A program made the translations under genes and the position numbers. This document shows, piece after piece, positions 43,468-52,008 of a stretch of DNA of 64,000 nucleotides. The number at the start of each line of letters is the position of its first letter. The stretch's first letter is position 1. The notes beneath the pieces are model-generated. The model ran no database searches. It was not told where the DNA came from and saw only the letters and a program-made list of their open reading frames with translations. This DNA comes from Longimonas halophila (lineage in GTDB: Bacteria; Bacteroidota; Rhodothermia; Rhodothermales; Salinibacteraceae). The DNA lies in contig NZ_PDEP01000011.1 of NCBI RefSeq assembly GCF_002554705.1, positions 1 to 64,000 of the forward strand, written 5' to 3'.

Positions 43468-43527
43468 GTAGGGACCTTGATTCCGCTGGCGCATTGTGTC
43501 CTTTAATCTGCCATATCCCAATCGCTC

Positions 43528-44985
43528 ATGTCCACCCCGCCCGAATGGGTTCAACATGCGGTATTCTACCAGATCTTTCCCGACCGCTTTGCGCGGAGCG
43601 GGCAGGTGGGGGTGCATGACACCGTAACGCTGAAGCCCTGGGGGACCCCGCCCGAAGAGCAAGGCTTTCAGGGGGGGGATCTGTATGGCATCATTCAGCA
43701 TCTTGACTATCTGCAGGACCTGGGCGTTACGGCGCTTTACCTGAATCCGATCTTCGCCTCGGCAGCAAACCATCGGTATCACACGTACGACTACTACACG
43801 GTAGATCCGCTGCTGGGGGGCAACGAAGCGCTCCAGGATCTGCTCGGCGCGGCCCATCGGCGCGATATGCGCGTGGTGCTCGACGGGGTGTTTAACCACG
43901 CCAGCCGGGGCTTCTGGCCGTTCCATCATGTGCTGGAAAACGGCATCGACTCACCTTATGCCGACTGGTTTCACCTACATGGCGAGCCGCTGCGTCCGTA
44001 CGGGCCCGAAGGAGAGCCCGCCAACTACGAGGGCTGGGCCGGGCTGCGCGGGCTGCCTGAGTTTAACACCGACCATCCGCCCGTGCGCGACTTCCTCTTC
44101 GATGTGGCAACCCACTGGATAGAACAGGGCATTGACGGATGGCGCCTGGACGTACCGGGCGAAATCGACGATGCCGACTTCTGGCGCACCTTCCGCACGA
44201 AGGTGAAGGACGTGAACCCAGATGCCTACCTCTGTGGCGAAATATGGACGCACGCCGACCGCTGGTTGCAGGGCGATCAGTTCGACGGCGTCATGAACTA
44301 TCCTCTCACCGATTCGCTCTTCGGGTTCGTTGCGCACGACACCATTCGCGGCTTTGCACATCAACACTTCGACTTTACGCCTCGTACTGGCACACAGTTT
44401 GCCGAGGAGGTGCTCGATACGCTCACGCGCTACCCGCAGGCCATCCAGCACGCCCAGCTGAACCTGCTCGACAGCCACGACACCCCGCGCGTGCTGCACA
44501 CGCTGGGCGGATCGGTCGAGGCGCTGCGCATGGCCGTGCTCTTCCAGATGACGATGCCGGGTGCCCCTTGCATCTACTACGGCGACGAGATCGGTCTACA
44601 GAGCGCGGGCGATCCGCACTGCCGCGAGGCCTTTCCGTGGCACAACGAGTCGATCTGGCACACCGGCCTGCTGGCGTTCTACCAGCAAGCCACTGCGCTG
44701 CGCCACGAGCATCCGGTGCTGCGCACGGGCCGCGTCGAGGTGCTGAGCGCCACGGAACGACAGGTCGTATTTCGACGCCAGACCGCCGAGCGCGAGGCCC
44801 TCATTGCCTTCAACACAGCAGATAATCTGGCTACGCTTACGGTGCCTGCCCCCGCCCTGAATCACGCTGCCTACCAGCCCGTGTGGCCGCCCGACCGCAC
44901 CGCTGGGCTGCGCGCTTCAGATCCGTCTGTGCAGTTGCCCGAACGCAGTGCAGCCGTGTGGATGAGTCCAGCTTCTGCTTCCTAA
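43528..44985 (+). CDS. GH13 alpha-amylase family enzyme (maltodextrin glucosidase/neopullulanase-like)
   Basis: A 485-residue glycoside hydrolase. It begins directly with the barrel (WVQHAVFYQIFPDRFARS). Conserved regions are I DGVFNH, II GWRLDVPGE (nucleophile Asp), III YLCGEIW (acid/base Glu) and IV NLLDSHDTPR (stabilising Asp), plus CIYYGDEIGL. The N-terminal starch-binding module of neopullulanases is missing, and there is no signal peptide, so it probably acts on short maltodextrins in the cytoplasm. The alpha-glucan phosphorylase gene two genes downstream supports a role in glycogen or maltodextrin breakdown. Confidence 0.9.
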   Translation: MSTPPEWVQHAVFYQIFPDRFARSGQVGVHDTVTLKPWGTPPEEQGFQGGDLYGIIQHLDYLQDLGVTALYLNPIFASAANHRYHTYDYYTVDPLLGGNEALQDLLGAAHRRDMRVVLDGVFNHASRGFWPFHHVLENGIDSPYADWFHLHGEPLRPYGPEGEPANYEGWAGLRGLPEFNTDHPPVRDFLFDVATHWIEQGIDGWRLDVPGEIDDADFWRTFRTKVKDVNPDAYLCGEIWTHADRWLQGDQFDGVMNYPLTDSLFGFVAHDTIRGFAHQHFDFTPRTGTQFAEEVLDTLTRYPQAIQHAQLNLLDSHDTPRVLHTLGGSVEALRMAVLFQMTMPGAPCIYYGDEIGLQSAGDPHCREAFPWHNESIWHTGLLAFYQQATALRHEHPVLRTGRVEVLSATERQVVFRRQTAEREALIAFNTADNLATLTVPAPALNHAAYQPVWPPDRTAGLRASDPSVQLPERSAAVWMSPASAS

Positions 44986-45026
44986 GTACACCCTTTTCAT
45001 CCCCCTAACTACCAACCGTTTATTCT

Positions 45027-45713
45027 ATGCCTACCGTAGCCATCACCGGAGCCGCTGGTGCTATTGGATCCGTTACCGCACGCGTGTTTGCAGATGCAGG
45101 CTGGCAGCTTGGCCTGTTCGATTATGATGCCGATGCAGTGGATGACCTGCGCGCTGACTACCCCGATGCGTATGTGGCGCAGGCCGACCTTACCAACATC
45201 GATGCGGCCCGTACCGCGTTCGACGGCATGGCTGAGCAGCACGAAGCGCCTCACGCGGTGCTCGCTATTGCGGGTGGATTCGCCATGCAAGCCGCTACCG
45301 AGGCGACTGATGCCGACTACGCCCATATGATGGACCTGAACATGCGTACGCTCTTCAACACCGCGCGTGCTGCACTTCCGCACATGCAGTCGCATAGCGA
45401 AAGCTTTCTCTTGGGCGTGTCGGCGCCTGCGGCGGAAGACGGCGCCGCAAATACCGGACTATACGCCGCCTCGAAAGCGGCGGTGGCCGCATACCTGAAG
45501 TCGCTTCATGCCGAACTGCATGGCGAGGGCGTACGCGTATCTACGCTCTACCCCATGGGGGTTGTGGACACGCCTGCCAACCGCGAGGCCATGCCCGACA
45601 GCGACCCGAGCACCTGGGTGGCCCCCCAAGAACTCGCTGAAACCATGCTACACGCCGCTACGCGCACTGCCCGAGGGCACATTCAAGCCCTTAAGGTGTA
45701 CGCCGCCACGTAA
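45027..45713 (+). CDS. Short-chain dehydrogenase/reductase
   Basis: A 228-residue SDR. The nucleotide-binding motif is GAAGAIGSVTARVFADAG, with an acidic residue (FDYDAD) after the second strand that favours NAD. The catalytic YxxxK is in GLYAASKAAVAAY. The serine is in SFLLGVSAPAAEDG. The substrate is unknown. It lies between the GH13 enzyme and the phosphorylase, all on the same strand with short gaps (41 and 42 bases), so it may be in their operon. Confidence 0.88.
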   Translation: MPTVAITGAAGAIGSVTARVFADAGWQLGLFDYDADAVDDLRADYPDAYVAQADLTNIDAARTAFDGMAEQHEAPHAVLAIAGGFAMQAATEATDADYAHMMDLNMRTLFNTARAALPHMQSHSESFLLGVSAPAAEDGAANTGLYAASKAAVAAYLKSLHAELHGEGVRVSTLYPMGVVDTPANREAMPDSDPSTWVAPQELAETMLHAATRTARGHIQALKVYAAT

Positions 45714-45755
45714 CGGCTCTTTCGACGCCATTTTGTCTTTGCCTTTTGTTGCTCT

Positions 45756-47822
45756 ATGACCACAACGAAAAAACTCGAAGCCATTGCCAACAACCTCTGG
45801 TGGACGTGGACGCCCCGCGCCCGCACGCTGTTTGAACAGGTGCATCCAGAAGCCTTTGCTGCGGCGGGGAATAGTCCGCACGCTGCGCTGCGTGCTGTCG
45901 ACGAGGAGCGCCTTGCCGACCCAGAGCTTGCAGGCGAGGTCGATGCGGTGTACGATGCCTTTAAGGCATACATGGAGGCGCCTTCCGAAATCAGTGATGC
46001 GCCCGAGACGGCCTACTTCTGCATGGAATACGGCCTGCACGAAAGCATGCCGCTCTACTCGGGCGGACTCGGCGTACTCGCGGGCGATCACACCAAGGCC
46101 GCCGCGGACCTCGGCCTCCCCTTTACGGCGGTTGGGATGCTGCTGCGCGAAGGCTACTTCCACCAGTCGTTCGACGAAAACGGCAACCAGCAAGCCAACT
46201 ACCCCCCGCTCGATCCTGAGAAGCAGCCGCTCTCGCTCGTTACCAACCCCGACGTAGAGCCGCTACGCGTGTCGGTGCCGCTCGGCGATGCCACGGTGCA
46301 GGTACAAGCCTGGGAGGCCAAGCTGGGCCACGTATCCCTCTACCTGCTCGACACCGATCACGAAGGCAACCCCGAGTCGCTGCGTGGGCTTACGCGACGC
46401 CTGTACCAGGGCGGCGACCGCGAGCGCATCCGGCAAGAACTCGTGCTGGGCGTGGGCGGACTGCGCCTGCTGCGCGCGCTGGGCAACCAGCCCGATGTGT
46501 ATCACGCCAACGAAGGGCACTGCGCCTTTCTCATGTTTGAGCTGATGCGTGAGCTCATGGAAACCGGTCACACACAGGCCGAAGCCGAAGCTGCGGTGCG
46601 TCAGGAGTCGGTCTTCACGACGCACACGCCGGTGCCTGCGGGGCACGACCGCTTTGCGCCCAAGCTGTTCGATACCGAAATGGCCGGATACGCCAGCGAG
46701 CATCCGCTGAGCGTTGACGACCTGGCCGCCTACGGGCGCGTCAACCCCGACGATGACACCGAAGAATTCGTCATGACGGTGCTCGGCCTAAACCTGTCGC
46801 GCGCGGCGAATGGCGTGTCCAAGATCAACGGACGCGTGGCGCAGCAGCAGTGGGACGACCTGTACCCGGACCTGGAGGTCGACGACGTGCCCATTGGGTC
46901 TATCACCAACGGCGTGCACTTGCCCACATGGACGGCCGCGCCTGCACGCGACTTTCTGGCCGTGCATACCGATGGCGACTGGGCACACGAGCGCCACACC
47001 CCCGAGTTCTGGGCCCCCCTCGCCGAGGTGGACGACGCTACGCTCTGGGCCTACCGCTCGAAGCTGCGCGCCCGGCTGCTGAACTATGCCACCGACCACG
47101 TGGCGCATCAGTCGCTCGATATGGAGGCCGACCTTGACCCCGACGCGCTCACGATCGGATTTGCGCGTCGCTTTGCCACCTATAAGCGTGCCCCGCTCAT
47201 CTTTACGGACCTGGATCGCGCCCGTGCGCTTTTTGCTGATGCGGAGCGGCCCATCCAGATCTTGTTTGCCGGCAAAGCGCACCCCGACGACGAAGCAGGG
47301 CAGGCATTCATCCGCAGAATCTACGAGATCAGCCAGCAAGACGGCTTTCGCGGACGCGTGCTGATGCTTGAAAACTACAACATGGAGGTGGGCCGCATGC
47401 TCGTGTCGGGCTCCGACATATGGCTCAACAACCCGCGCCGCCCCATGGAAGCCAGTGGCACCAGCGGGCAGAAAGTAGCCGCGCATGGCGGGCTCAACCT
47501 GTCTGTGCTCGACGGCTGGTGGCCTGAGGGCTACACCGGCACCAACGGCTGGGCCATTGGGCCTGAAGCCACGGGCGTGTTCGCCCCACGCGGTCCTGCC
47601 GGGCAGAAGAAAGAAGATGCCCGCGACGCGGAGTCGCTGTATACGCAGCTGGAGACGTCGGTTGTGCCTGAGTTCTACACGCGCAATGCCGAGGGCGTCC
47701 CCAAAGCATGGGTCAATCGCATGCGCGAGGCCATGACGGAGCTTCCGCCTGCGTTCTCGGCCAAGCGCATGGTCATTGACTACGTAAATACCATGTATCG
47801 CCAACCGGTAGAGCAGGTGTAG
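45756..47822 (+). CDS. glgP: Alpha-glucan phosphorylase (GT35)
   Basis: A 688-residue enzyme of the short bacterial alpha-glucan phosphorylase group (TIGR02094 type). It releases glucose 1-phosphate from glycogen or maltodextrin. The N-terminus (LWWTWTPRARTLFEQ) and AYFCMEYGLHESMPLYSGG are characteristic of the group. The C-terminal domain has the pyridoxal-phosphate lysine in EASGTSGQKVAAHGGLN and LDGWWPEGY, with NNPRRPMEASG before it. It lacks the long N-terminal extension of E. coli GlgP. It forms a glucan-breakdown set with the GH13 enzyme, and is followed by a strong terminator. Confidence 0.93.
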   Translation: MTTTKKLEAIANNLWWTWTPRARTLFEQVHPEAFAAAGNSPHAALRAVDEERLADPELAGEVDAVYDAFKAYMEAPSEISDAPETAYFCMEYGLHESMPLYSGGLGVLAGDHTKAAADLGLPFTAVGMLLREGYFHQSFDENGNQQANYPPLDPEKQPLSLVTNPDVEPLRVSVPLGDATVQVQAWEAKLGHVSLYLLDTDHEGNPESLRGLTRRLYQGGDRERIRQELVLGVGGLRLLRALGNQPDVYHANEGHCAFLMFELMRELMETGHTQAEAEAAVRQESVFTTHTPVPAGHDRFAPKLFDTEMAGYASEHPLSVDDLAAYGRVNPDDDTEEFVMTVLGLNLSRAANGVSKINGRVAQQQWDDLYPDLEVDDVPIGSITNGVHLPTWTAAPARDFLAVHTDGDWAHERHTPEFWAPLAEVDDATLWAYRSKLRARLLNYATDHVAHQSLDMEADLDPDALTIGFARRFATYKRAPLIFTDLDRARALFADAERPIQILFAGKAHPDDEAGQAFIRRIYEISQQDGFRGRVLMLENYNMEVGRMLVSGSDIWLNNPRRPMEASGTSGQKVAAHGGLNLSVLDGWWPEGYTGTNGWAIGPEATGVFAPRGPAGQKKEDARDAESLYTQLETSVVPEFYTRNAEGVPKAWVNRMREAMTELPPAFSAKRMVIDYVNTMYRQPVEQV

Positions 47823-47866
47823 GATTGGAGATCTCAATACCATCTACCTGCTGAGGTGAACGATAA

Positions 47867-47899
47867 AGAGGCGCTCCGTGTCGGGAGCGCCTCTTTTTT
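47867..47899 (+). terminator. Rho-independent terminator after glgP
   Basis: AGAGGCGCTCC (47867-47877) pairs with GGAGCGCCTCT (47884-47894) and runs into TTTTTT. On the other strand it ends in CTCTTTA, so it may also serve the convergent L,D-transpeptidase gene. Confidence 0.9.
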
Positions 47900-47941
47900 G
47901 TGGCTATCAGGGATCGGTATAGCTCGTTACAGAGAAGGTCG

Positions 47942-48895
47942 TTAGCGCCGGGCGCTACGCCAGCGGTCCGTGATTTCCTGTTGCCGCGTACCCGGCTCCA
48001 CCGAATACGGGTCTTGGGGAAGCGCAACGCGGTTCAAGACCGGATAGCGCCGTCCATAATCGAACAGATTCGGATGGCCTTCCGGGTCGTCGCCGAGCAC
48101 GAGCACCATCGAGCCCGGCTCTTCGAGAACGCCCTGGCTTGAGGTAATGTCGGTACGTCCGGTCGAGGTCTCCCACGGATCAGCCCAGTGATAGACCCAC
48201 TCCGCGTCGGCGTCAATCATGCGCACGCAGCCGCGGCTGGTAGGGCCGCCGGTCGGCATTGGATACTGGTGGATGTGGATGCCCCGCGCGTTGTGAAAGT
48301 TAAACACCCAGTACATCTCCCAGTCTTCGTCGGGCGGACTGAGGCTGGAGACACGGTATTCCTCCTTCCAGTTGAAGTTAAATCGCCCATTCGGGGTCGG
48401 ATACTCGTCGGGATCGCCGGTATTGACGATGCCCCAGCGCTGCAGCACGCCGTACTCGTAGGCGGCAAACGCCTGGACCTCTTTGTGGATAATGAAAAGC
48501 TTGTCTTCGTTACGAGCGCCGGGGTAGTAGCGCGGAAACGGCGAATATGCGCGAAAGTCGATCCCAAACTCGGTGGGCACGATCACCGTGTCGCCAAGCG
48601 CCAGTTGGCCCAGCGAGGTGCGGTTGATCAACTCTACGAGTTGGGCCCGCTTGCGTCCGACCTCCATATCGCCGTTGCCCAGGTCGCGATACATGGCAGC
48701 ACGGGCAATGACGGTGTTTTTGCGAGGGTCATCGAACTCGTAGTACTCGTAGTAGACCTCAGGGAGCGCATCCAGATTTTCGGTGCGGGTATTCAGCAGG
48801 TCCGAAACCGCAAACTGGTCGATGTAGCGCTGCGCTTCCGCAGAAAGCGGGACAAGCAACAGGAGGCCAGCCAGCAAGGCAATAAAGCGACTCAT
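47942..48895 (-). CDS. L,D-transpeptidase (YkuD domain), exported
   Basis: A 317-residue protein with a signal peptide (1-22, ends AEAQ). The catalytic domain has the YkuD signature: IHIHQYPMP and GGPTSRGCVRMIDAD, with the active Cys in SRGCVRM and the preceding His. These enzymes make 3-3 crosslinks in peptidoglycan or attach proteins to it. The region before the domain (VIVPTEFGIDFRAYSPFPRYY) is long but without a LysM motif. It converges on glgP. Confidence 0.9.
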   Translation of the reverse strand: MSRFIALLAGLLLLVPLSAEAQRYIDQFAVSDLLNTRTENLDALPEVYYEYYEFDDPRKNTVIARAAMYRDLGNGDMEVGRKRAQLVELINRTSLGQLALGDTVIVPTEFGIDFRAYSPFPRYYPGARNEDKLFIIHKEVQAFAAYEYGVLQRWGIVNTGDPDEYPTPNGRFNFNWKEEYRVSSLSPPDEDWEMYWVFNFHNARGIHIHQYPMPTGGPTSRGCVRMIDADAEWVYHWADPWETSTGRTDITSSQGVLEEPGSMVLVLGDDPEGHPNLFDYGRRYPVLNRVALPQDPYSVEPGTRQQEITDRWRSARR

Positions 48896-48916
48896 AACAA
48901 GCTAAATGCGGTGAGG

Positions 48917-49435
48917 TTACGCAGGATGAGCGAGCGAGAAGGCGCGTGCATGCCAGCTTGTACCGGCAGGCTGCTCAAACGCACCATCGTGGAGGGGGCC
49001 GAGCGTAGACAGGCTCGGGTCGAACACCGGTGTGGTGACGTCTACCGTGTGGGCACGCGCCAACTTCGCGAACGCGGCACGGTCAGCCACGGCCACAGAG
49101 CCATCGGCTGTGCGGTAGGGCACCGACAGGGCAGGCGCCCAGGCAACCTCGTGTGCGGTGGCTGCTTCGCGCACGGTGTGCACAAGGGCGTCGGTGGCAC
49201 AGCCCGAGACGGCAGCCCCCTCGGCGGCTACGTGTGCCGTTACGAATAGGAAGCGGTCGTCGCGCCAGGTCACATCTGCGGATACCGGCTGGCCATGCGA
49301 ATCCCACGACGCAAAAAACGAAGCGAGATCAGTGCGCATGGCTTCTTGCGATGCACGGGGTACGTCATGGCGCGCCACATGAATCCAGAGGCGTGCAGCA
49401 CGCGGGTAATCTGAAAAGAGAGACGTGTATGCCAT
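48917..49435 (-). CDS. Conserved Bacteroidota protein (family often labelled ABC transporter ATPase)
   Basis: A 172-residue protein. PRAARLWIHVARHDVP near the start, FFASWDSHGQPVSADVTWRDDRFLFVTA and a SGCATDALV motif match a family of about 160 residues in Bacteroidota that databases often call ABC transporter ATPase. There is no Walker A, Walker B or ABC signature here, so that name looks wrong. The SGC cysteine is conserved and may be functional. ATG 49435 (MAYTSLF) matches the family start. It lies 21 bases upstream of the L,D-transpeptidase gene, so they are probably co-transcribed. Confidence 0.75.
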   Translation of the reverse strand: MAYTSLFSDYPRAARLWIHVARHDVPRASQEAMRTDLASFFASWDSHGQPVSADVTWRDDRFLFVTAHVAAEGAAVSGCATDALVHTVREAATAHEVAWAPALSVPYRTADGSVAVADRAAFAKLARAHTVDVTTPVFDPSLSTLGPLHDGAFEQPAGTSWHARAFSLAHPA

Positions 49436-49713
49436 AGCAGCAAGCAAGACGTAACGGTAAGGAAGGATGCAAGATACTTGTAAGCACAGTGCGGGGGCGG
49501 GTTGCAGAATGCACGTGCTGTAGCCCCAAGCAAGGCCGTCCCCGATCCGCATCTCATTTTAGATTCACTGTATGTCCATAATTTGTAACGAGTGGCTCGC
49601 TCGGGTTCGTATAGTCGTAACAAAGCCGAAGTCGACGTAACACAGGATAGGAGCAGCGACTTTAACAGTCACACAATATTCAACGCTTACTTAACTTGAC
49701 CCCCACAGACGTC

Positions 49714-50493
49714 ATGAACCGGATACAACAGTGGATTGCCTGGCTGCGCGACAATCCTGACGTCGTGATCGACGTGATTCGGGTCTATCTGGGCTTCGGC
49801 CTGTTTGTGCGCGGAATGCTATTCATCTCTCATGCTGATGGCGTAGCCGCCCTCGTGGACCTGTCTGAGTTCTCGCTCACCTCTGCCGCGCTGGTGCACT
49901 ACGTCACGTTTGCTCACCTGCTGGGCGGGGCCATGCTGGCCGTGGGGCTGTTTACACGGTTTGCGGCCCTCATCCAAATTCCGGTGCTCATTGGCGCAGT
50001 GGCTCTGGTGCATGTGCAAGAGGGCCTGCTGACTGCGGGGCAGTCGCTGGAGTTTTCGGCGCTGGTGCTGTTTCTGCTGGTCGTCATCTTTGCGTACGGA
50101 GCCGGGCGTCTGTCGGCCGATGCGCATGTCTTCTCGACGAGCAATGAGGAAGATGCTGTGCCTCGTCCTGACTTCATGAAGCCCGAAGAGATCCGCAAGC
50201 GCGCTGCGGATATGGAGCCGTCTGGTGCCCCCGTTGCATCAGCCAACATAACGGCGTCGGATGCGGACACGACAACGGCTACGACCGCGGACACCTGTAC
50301 CTGCGGACACGACCTGAACCATCCACGCGTGGTGGCAGAGCCGCGCTACAGCTTGTGGTCTGGGTTTTTCTTTATGATGGGCATATCGGCGCCGGTGAAG
50401 GAGGTTGTCTTCTACTGCCAGGAGTGCGGCACGATTATGAAGCGCACCAAAGACCCGGCTATGCTGCGCCGCTACCGCTGGCACACGGGGTGA
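49714..50493 (+). CDS. DoxX-family membrane protein with zinc-ribbon tail
   Basis: A 259-residue protein. Residues 1-140 form a DoxX-type four-helix membrane domain (VYLGFGLFVRGMLFI, HLLGGAMLAVGLFTRFAALIQIP, FSALVLFLLVVIFAYGAG). A polar linker follows, then a cysteine pattern CTCGHD ... YCQECG that could bind zinc. DoxX proteins are linked to oxidative-stress redox balance in some bacteria. The zinc-ribbon tail is an unusual addition. ATG 49714 is preferred to an in-frame TTG at 49696. Confidence 0.82.
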   Translation: MNRIQQWIAWLRDNPDVVIDVIRVYLGFGLFVRGMLFISHADGVAALVDLSEFSLTSAALVHYVTFAHLLGGAMLAVGLFTRFAALIQIPVLIGAVALVHVQEGLLTAGQSLEFSALVLFLLVVIFAYGAGRLSADAHVFSTSNEEDAVPRPDFMKPEEIRKRAADMEPSGAPVASANITASDADTTTATTADTCTCGHDLNHPRVVAEPRYSLWSGFFFMMGISAPVKEVVFYCQECGTIMKRTKDPAMLRRYRWHTG

Positions 50494-50529
50494 GGATTCA
50501 GCAACACAACACACGTTGTCTTAAGAGAT

Positions 50530-50570
50530 GCGCAGTGCAGGAGCCCAGGGCGGCTGCACTGCGCTTTTTT
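50530..50570. terminator. Rho-independent terminator between doxX-like gene and xseB
   Basis: GCGCAGTGCAG (50530-50540) pairs exactly with CTGCACTGCGC (50554-50564), then TTTTTT. It ends the gene at 49714; being palindromic, it may also act on the convergent xseB gene, though the T run on that strand is poor. Confidence 0.88.
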
Positions 50571-50580
50571 GTGGGAAGGG

Positions 50581-50790
50581 TCAGTTGTCGTCAAGATCCA
50601 GTTCGTGCATGCGCTGTTCGGCTGCATCAAGGCGGTCGAGGCAGCGCTGGGCCAGCGTGACGCCTTCCTCGTAGGCGTCGAGGGCATCGTCGAGAGGCGG
50701 CGGGTCGGTTTCGAGCTGGTCCACAATAGCTTCGAGGCGAGTCAGGTCATCTTCGAAGGGCTGGTCGTCGGGGGCGGAATCGGCAGGCAT
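50581..50790 (-). CDS. xseB: Exodeoxyribonuclease VII small subunit
   Basis: A 69-residue acidic protein with the XseB pattern: FEDDLTRLEAIVDQLETDPPPLDDALDAYEEGVTLAQRCLDRLDAAEQRM. The small subunit forms helical hairpins that bind XseA, the catalytic subunit that degrades single-stranded DNA. No xseA gene is next to it; the partner must lie elsewhere. The start at 50790 gives the usual length. It diverges from an SDR gene. Confidence 0.92.
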   Translation of the reverse strand: MPADSAPDDQPFEDDLTRLEAIVDQLETDPPPLDDALDAYEEGVTLAQRCLDRLDAAEQRMHELDLDDN

Positions 50791-50930
50791 AGCTGGGCAT
50801 GTATGGTGGGGAGTAGGATCCGTTGTGCATCCGCCTGTACGAACCGGACCGTAGCAAGATGCATCTTCTATGCGCACGATTTCGTTGGGAGGACCAAATC
50901 GCTTTGTATCCCAACAAACAGAAAACACGT

Positions 50931-51710
50931 ATGGATTTGCGACTGACGGACCGCGTGGCGCTTGTAACGGGGGCCAGCCGGGGCATTGGGGCGTACATTG
51001 CCGAGGCGCTGGCGCGTGAAGGCTGTGCCGTGGGCATCTGTGCGCGCTCGGAAGAGGACCTGACGGAGACGGCCGATCGCATCCGCAAGGCGCATGGCGT
51101 GCCGGTGTATGGGGAGTCGTGCGACCTGACGGAGCCGAAGGCGCCCCGGGCGTTTGTGGAGCATGCTGTTGAGGCGCTGGGCGGCGTGGATATCTACGTG
51201 GGCAATGTGGGCGGCAACCAGCGCGGCACGTTCATGGAGGTGTCGGATGCGGACTGGGACGACATCATTGACCTGAACCTGAAGTCACACATCCGCACCA
51301 GCCGCGCGGCCATTCCGCACATGCGCGATGCAGGCGGCGGGTCGATCTGCTACATCAGCTCGATCTTTGGGCGCGAGTTGGGTGGGGCCGGGCTGTCGCT
51401 CTACAACACTACCAAGTCGGCGCTCATCAGCATGGGCAAGGTGATGGCGCAGGAGCTAACGCCCGAGGGCATCCGCGTGAATACGGTAGCGCCGGGGTCC
51501 ATTCGCTTTCCGGGCGGCAGCTGGGACCGCCGCGTGAAGGAGGATCCGGAGGCGATGCAGCAATTCATTGAGGAGAATCTGCCCATTGGGCGTTTCGGAC
51601 GCGCCGAGGAGGTGGCCGATGCTGTAGCGTTTCTGGTGTCGGAGCGGGCGAGCCTCATCACGGGTGCCTGCATCAACGTGGATGGCGGGCAGTCGCACTC
51701 GCTGATTTAA
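50931..51710 (+). CDS. Short-chain dehydrogenase (FabG-like)
   Basis: A 259-residue classical SDR. The cofactor motif is GASRGIGAYIAEALA, followed by basic ICARSEED, which favours NADP. Active-site residues are Ser in ICYISSIFG and YxxxK in LYNTTKSALISMG. It ends with LITGACINVDGGQSHSLI, as in FabG-type oxidoreductases. No other fatty-acid gene is nearby, so a specific substrate is not assigned. ATG 50931 gives the family N-terminus. Confidence 0.9.
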   Translation: MDLRLTDRVALVTGASRGIGAYIAEALAREGCAVGICARSEEDLTETADRIRKAHGVPVYGESCDLTEPKAPRAFVEHAVEALGGVDIYVGNVGGNQRGTFMEVSDADWDDIIDLNLKSHIRTSRAAIPHMRDAGGGSICYISSIFGRELGGAGLSLYNTTKSALISMGKVMAQELTPEGIRVNTVAPGSIRFPGGSWDRRVKEDPEAMQQFIEENLPIGRFGRAEEVADAVAFLVSERASLITGACINVDGGQSHSLI

Positions 51711-51792
51711 CGGCATGTGCAGGTTTCCTTTCCCCTTGCTGATCGCCTTGTGGCAGAATACGCGGTCCTGGTATCCCCCATTCCCTTACGCT

Positions 51793-51890
51793 GTTCGGGT
51801 CTTTCCCCCTTCGCGAAGGGGAGACACGAGCATCAGCGACTGACGAAGCGAAGCGGCGTACATGTCGCGCAGCGACAAAGGGGGATGCCC
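51793..51890. repeat. Diverged relatives of the dispersed intergenic repeat
   Basis: TGTCGCGCAGCGAC (51863-51876) matches the reverse complement of the 49-bp repeat at 31478 and 34139 and is followed by a similar GGGGGATG end. Next to it are a CCCCTTCGCGAAGGGG hairpin and a GAAGCGAAGCGG stretch. This is a degenerate composite in the gap between two convergent genes. Confidence 0.6.
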
Positions 51891-51975
51891 GCCCCGAAAG
51901 GACAATGGGAAAACTTGCACACCGCGTTATTTAGGACTTATCTCCACAACCCAAGAAGACGATCAAGCGCCACGG

Positions 51976-52002
51976 GAAGCCGCCTGGAGCACAGGCGGCT
52001 TC
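51976..52002 (-). terminator. Hairpin downstream of the DUF547 gene
   Basis: GAAGCCGCCTG (51976-51986) is an exact inverted repeat of CAGGCGGCTTC (51992-52002), with a five-base loop. It begins six bases past the stop codon of the minus-strand gene. A T run is lacking. Confidence 0.6.
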
Positions 52003-52008
52003 TGCAGT

